Shown: piece by piece, positions 60,001 to 64,000 of the stretch
How the letters are laid out: each line of letters opens with the position of its first letter
Position numbering within the stretch: position 1 is the stretch's first letter
From: Thelephora terrestris
Lineage: Eukaryota > Basidiomycota > Agaricomycetes > Thelephorales > Thelephoraceae
NCBI GenBank assembly: GCA_015956445.1
Contig: WIUZ02000001.1
Coordinates: 3,720,001 to 3,784,000, forward strand
Reading direction: 5' to 3'
Length of the DNA: 64,000 nucleotides
Made by a program: the position numbers and the translations under genes
Notes under the pieces: generated by a model
Seen by the model: only the letters and a program-made list of their open reading frames with translations
What the model was told of the DNA's origin: nothing
Databases searched by the model: none

Positions 60001-63000
60001 CGAAGAAGTTTCTGACAAGATCTTGTTTATCATCAATAACCTCGCCCCCACCAACTTTGACACGAAGCTCAGCGACATGAAAGAACAGTTTCAGGACCAG
60101 TATGCTCGTTGGCTCGCCAATTACCTCGTCGATCAACGAATCAGCACTGAGCCCAATAACCACGACCTCTACCGCCGATTCTTGGATGCCCTGGACCGAA
60201 AGACGTTGCACAAGTTTATCTTACACGAGACCATTGCCAAGTCGTATACACTCCTCAATTCGGAGAAGACTATGCAATCCACATCGGAGCGCGCAGTGCT
60301 GAAGAACGTTGCGAGATGGCTTGGATCTATCACCTTCGCCAGGAATCGTCCTGTCAAGTACAACAACATTTCATTCAAAGAACTCCTCGTCGAGGGTTAC
60401 GAGAATGGCAGGTTGATCGTTGCGATCCCATTCGTTTGCAGGACCCTGGATGGATGCGCGGATTCAACGGTTTTCCAGCTTCCTAACCCGTGGCTCGTAG
60501 CGGTCATGAGCTTGCTCTCCGAATTGTACCACTTCGCGGAGCTGAAGCTCAACCTCAAGTTCGAGATCGAGATGTTGTGCAAGACACTGAAGATCGACTT
60601 CGAAAACATCGAAGCTGCTACCATCCTTCGAAACAGGCCTCCCCATCAAGATCCCCTGGCTGGACTTCCGACGGACTATGTTTCGAGCGATATCAATTCC
60701 CTACCTCTCGGTGGCTATGAACACTCGTCTCAGATTCACGAAGAAACTCAAGCCCTCCCGCTCGGTCCAGTATCCTCCTCAGACATCTCTCGTGCTTTGG
60801 GTCCGCATCTCGATGCTATCCTATCAAGCATCTTGCTGCATGTGGTGATCAACCCCCAACTCGGCTCGTTAGCAACCAATCACAACTTCAAGAGAGCTGT
60901 CCACCTTGCGATCGACCGCGCTGTCCGTGAGGTTTGTCCAGATCTATTTGATTGTTTAAGTGTGACGACTGTTAACGATCACTCCTGCAGATTATCTTGC
61001 CTGTGGTGGAAAGATCAGTTACGATTGCGGGAATCTCTACCCGGGAACTCGTTATGAAGGATTTCGTCACTGACCCCAGCGAGGATAAGATTCGAAAGGC
61101 TGGAAATCTAATGGCTCAGAAGCTGGCTGGCAGCCTCGCCCTCGTCACCTGCAAAGAGCCGCTGCGGAGCAACCTCCCTGCTCACATCCGACATTCTCTC
61201 GTGGAGCATGGTTTCCCTGAGGCTCGTTTACCTTTCACTTCTCTCAACGTGACGCTCACCCCCCCTTAGCCAAGTTCCAATGAGCAGGTGCTTCTGTTAT
61301 TAACGCAAGATAACGTCGATCTCGCCTGCCAAGTCGTCGAGAAGATTGCAATGGATCGGGCCGTTGTGGAGATTGACGAAGCTCTTGCCCCCGCTTATGA
61401 AGTAAGGCGCGCCCATGCAGAGGTTTGTCTTCCCGATCCCTTTCGCTGAACCCACTCGCTGACCCCCAATAGCATCGAGTGGGCCAGCCATTTTGGGATC
61501 CAGCCGCCCCTCGGCCTCACTTTTCTCAGACATTGCCCGAGGCCCTGAGAATCAAAAACCAGGGGGTACAACCGCATCAAGCTGCAGTTTACGAAGATTT
61601 TGGTATGCAACGCCTGGCCATCGAAGACACGATCTCACCTCTCCGCACAGACGCCAAGCGGAAGGTGACGAGCCGGCCTGGATCGACCATTTCCTTTGCC
61701 CGTGAACAAGCGGCGCTCTACGATGGAACGAATGGTCATGAAGGCACCAACGGGTCCTACCTCAGCACACAAGATGCAATGGAGCGCTTTTCCGTGAGTC
61801 CAAGATGTGAACAGGACTTCTGTGATCTCACAGGAAACGCAGATTCTTTGCAAGGAACTCGATGCGGCGGTGTTACAGCTGCCCTACCAGTCTCTAATCC
61901 AACTCCCGGGTAATCACGAGATTCGCCTCCTTGTCCGACAAATCTTGTTCCTTGCAGTAGAATCCACCGACCGCCGTCAAACTCCTCTCCATATGTCACA
62001 AAAGATCGTCCAACTGATGTACAAGACCACCTCACAATTAGGGCGGGAGATCTACGTTGCTATCCTTGATCAGTTGTGTCACACGTTTGAAGAAGTCGCC
62101 AAGGAGGCGATCACCTGGTTGATCTACTCTGATGATGAGGTGACGTCTTCCCATATACGTCCCCTGAACCCCATTAATCGGCCTCTAGCGTAAATACAAC
62201 GTTGCCGTTACCGTTACGTTGCTCAAGAGTGGGTTGATAAACCTTCAACAATTGGATCAGCAGCTCGCGAAATTCATGTACACACACTCCCGGCCAAGCT
62301 TGCTTACGTTTACCGCCAACCTCATCCGGGAATGTCTCGCATCAGATCCTCCAATGGCTAGTCGGGAACAGTTCTCCTTCTGTCTTGAAATCCTCTCCCA
62401 ACTTGTAACCACGGGGAAGGCCAACGAAGAGTAAGCATGACTCGTCTGCGATGTTGATGCCTATGTTTGACCTTCCCATAGTGTCCACTTGTTGCTCAGC
62501 GATCTCCAGGGACAGCGGCGGACACAGAAACCGGAACCCGATGTTCTTCGGGGAAAACTCTTCATCTGGTTTCAGCAATGGGTTCACATCTTCCAGCGTT
62601 CATCGACCCCCGAGAAGTCGTTTATTCCCTTTATCACCCAACTAACAAAGCAAGGCGTGTTGAAGGCGGAAGACCTGTCATCCTTGTTCTTCCGGGTTTG
62701 CGCTGAGGCCAGTGTGGAAGGATACCACAAAGGGATCGCTTCGGGAAATAGAGAAAACGCTTTCCAGTCGCTGGACGCTTGCTCAAGGCTCATTGTGTAC
62801 ATCATCAAGTACCACGGCGACGCATCTGGAGTCAACAACGATCAGGCGAAAGTTCATTACTTGACAAAGATTCTGTCCATCTTTGTCCTTGTATTAGCTA
62901 GCCTACACGAGGAGCAGGGAGCGGACTTCCAACAGAAGCCGTTCTTCCGTTTCTTCTCGAGTCTGATCAACGACTTGCACTACATGGAGGCGAACTTTGG

Positions 63001-64000
63001 GACGGCCTATCTCAACCTCATGATTGCCATCAGGTATTCTTCACTCTCCCTCGACCAAATCACATTTCTCTAATTTGGATGCAGCGACACCCTTAGCTCT
63101 CTGCAACCCACGATCTTCCCTGGGTTCGCGTTTTCGTGGATGTGCCTAATCTCCCACAGGATGTTCATGCCAAAGCTACTCCTCTCCGAGAATCGAGAGG
63201 TGCGATTCCTCCTTGTTGTATTGTATCATGTTTCTGACCATGATTATTAGGGCTGGGCTGCCTTCTACAAACTACTCCTATCTCTGTTGCGCTTCATCGC
63301 ACCGTTCTTGAAAGCCACGGATCTCAAGCCCGCGTCCCGTGACTTGTATAGAGGGACTCTACGTATTCTCCTTGTTTTACTTCACGACTTCCCCGACTTC
63401 CTCAGCGAGTATTACTTCTCGCTTTGTGATGTCGTTCCCCCTCATTGCATTCAACTCCGCAACATTATCCTTAGCGCCTACCCCCTCCGCATCACTCTCC
63501 CCGATCCGAACTACAACCCAAGCAACGACCCCGTCTTCGACGTCGGTACCATCCCTCCCATCCTGTCGGACTTTTCCTCCAACCTCAAGCCTGGAGACCT
63601 TCGGGTATATGTTGACCAATATCTTCTTGGAAGAACGAACTTAACCTTCCCCATGACGCTCAAAAATCGTCTGCTTCTGATGAGTCCCGTTGAAGACGGA
63701 TCTGAAGCGTACAACGTGTCTTTGATGAATGCCCTGGTCATGTATATCGGTGTCTCCTCCGTTGCCCAAGCAAAAGCGAGGAGTGGCTCTTCTCTCTTTA
63801 ACCCAGAAGACCCGGGGGTTGTGCTGCTCAAATTCCTTGCAGAAGACCTCGATGCGGAAGGTTAGTGAATCTATCATTGCGGCCCGGTTCGACTGCTTAT
63901 GCTTCATACCCCAGGTCAACACCACCTTCTCAGCGCTATCGTCCTCCATTTGAGATACCCGAATGCACATACCTACTGGTTCCGTTCGTTGATGCTACAC
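57035..64000 (+). CDS. NOT1: CCR4-NOT scaffold subunit NOT1, 3' end beyond window
   Basis: Sixteen exons are in view: 57035-57151, 57273-57853, 57906-58131, 58187-58651, 58699-58905, 58957-59228, 59275-60931, 60991-61221, 61270-61422, 61473-61793, 61834-62139, 62189-62430, 62482-63033, 63085-63199, 63251-63860 and 63915-64000. They encode 2047 codons without a stop. NOT1 is the scaffold of the deadenylase complex that shortens mRNA tails. In order I see the helical N-terminal HEAT region, the region with 'FALDVASLASRREYLNLDKWL', the MIF4G/CAF1-binding part ('ERAVLKNVARWLGSITFARN'), the DUF3819-type segment ('AIDRAVREIILPVVERSVTIA'), and the start of the C-terminal NOT module ('LLVLLHDFPDFLSEYYFSLCD'). 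Two of its introns (59229-59274 and 61222-61269) appear to be GC-AG. The 51-nt intron 58906-58956 is stop-free and in frame. Confidence 0.95.
59229..59274 (+). other. inferred GC-AG intron in NOT1 (first)
   Basis: 5' site AACAG|GCAAGT, 3' site CATGCTAG, 46 nt. It joins 'FLRVLRN' to 'SLDSSSIMNESDV' in phase 2. Reading through meets a stop, and no GT keeps the frame. Confidence 0.78.
61222..61269 (+). other. inferred GC-AG intron in NOT1 (second)
   Basis: 5' site CTGAG|GCTCGT, 3' site CCCCCCCTTAG, 48 nt. It joins 'VEHGFPE' to the exon carrying 'EQVLLLTQDNVDLAC' in phase 0. Nearby GT choices give a wrong phase or an intron below 40 nt. Confidence 0.6.

Overview
The window is chromosomal DNA from a filamentous basidiomycete, most likely an agaricomycete. 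The evidence is dense short introns (about 40-85 nt), GT-AG borders with CTNA-like branch points, and basidiomycete-style families: NACHT/WD40 NLR, GPI-anchored chitin deacetylase, UstYa, SGNH/CE16-like hydrolases and lineage-specific membrane proteins. I modelled about two dozen genes and roughly 120 introns by joining reading frames and checking phase at every junction. All exon coordinates are my own splice models without transcript support.

Layout. 0-2.5 kb: 3' part of an AT-richer NLR gene with WD40 repeats and one frameshift. 3.6-14.7 kb: a single-pass cell-surface protein (-), an 11-exon protein ending in a HicA-like domain (+), a chitin deacetylase with a disturbed C-terminus (-) and a GYP1/TBC1D22-type Rab GAP (+). 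14.7-17.1 kb: no recognisable gene. 17.1-26.9 kb: four minus-strand genes (Cdc1-like phosphoesterase A, BSD-domain protein, arginine-specific carbamoyl-phosphate synthase small subunit with an upstream ORF, and a large disordered nuclear-type protein with a PB1-like head). 27.0-34.5 kb: four plus-strand genes (complex I NDUFB2-like subunit, Cdc1-like phosphoesterase B, UDP-glucose pyrophosphorylase, GT61-type glycosyltransferase), then RAD10/ERCC1 (-).

36.2-49 kb is an accessory region. It holds a small GPI-type secreted protein, two copies of an SGNH hydrolase gene (one truncated), a kinase-like APH protein, an intact UstYa-type oxidase and a rearranged remnant of one, a remnant of the GPI-type gene, a small conserved hypothetical, a membrane protein and a proline-iminopeptidase pseudogene. 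Duplication, inversion and decay are visible directly in the sequence. 49.8-64 kb returns to housekeeping and cell-wall genes: TEL2 (-), a 174-aa membrane protein whose ATG lies 32 bp from the TEL2 ATG, a GPI-type GH13 enzyme lacking both conserved active-site histidines, and NOT1 running off the right edge.

Functional threads. Cell-wall and glycan metabolism (chitin deacetylase, UGP1, GT61, GH13, GPI proteins, Cdc1-like GPI-remodelling-type phosphoesterases) recurs through the window, mixed with core genes (CPA1, RAD10, TEL2, NOT1, complex I). The observations I rate highest are a cluster of six inferred GC-AG introns, paralogous inverted Cdc1-like genes of which one has lost metal-site residues, the HicA-like fold without its catalytic histidine, the AgtA-like GH13, and the decaying UstYa/SGNH region.
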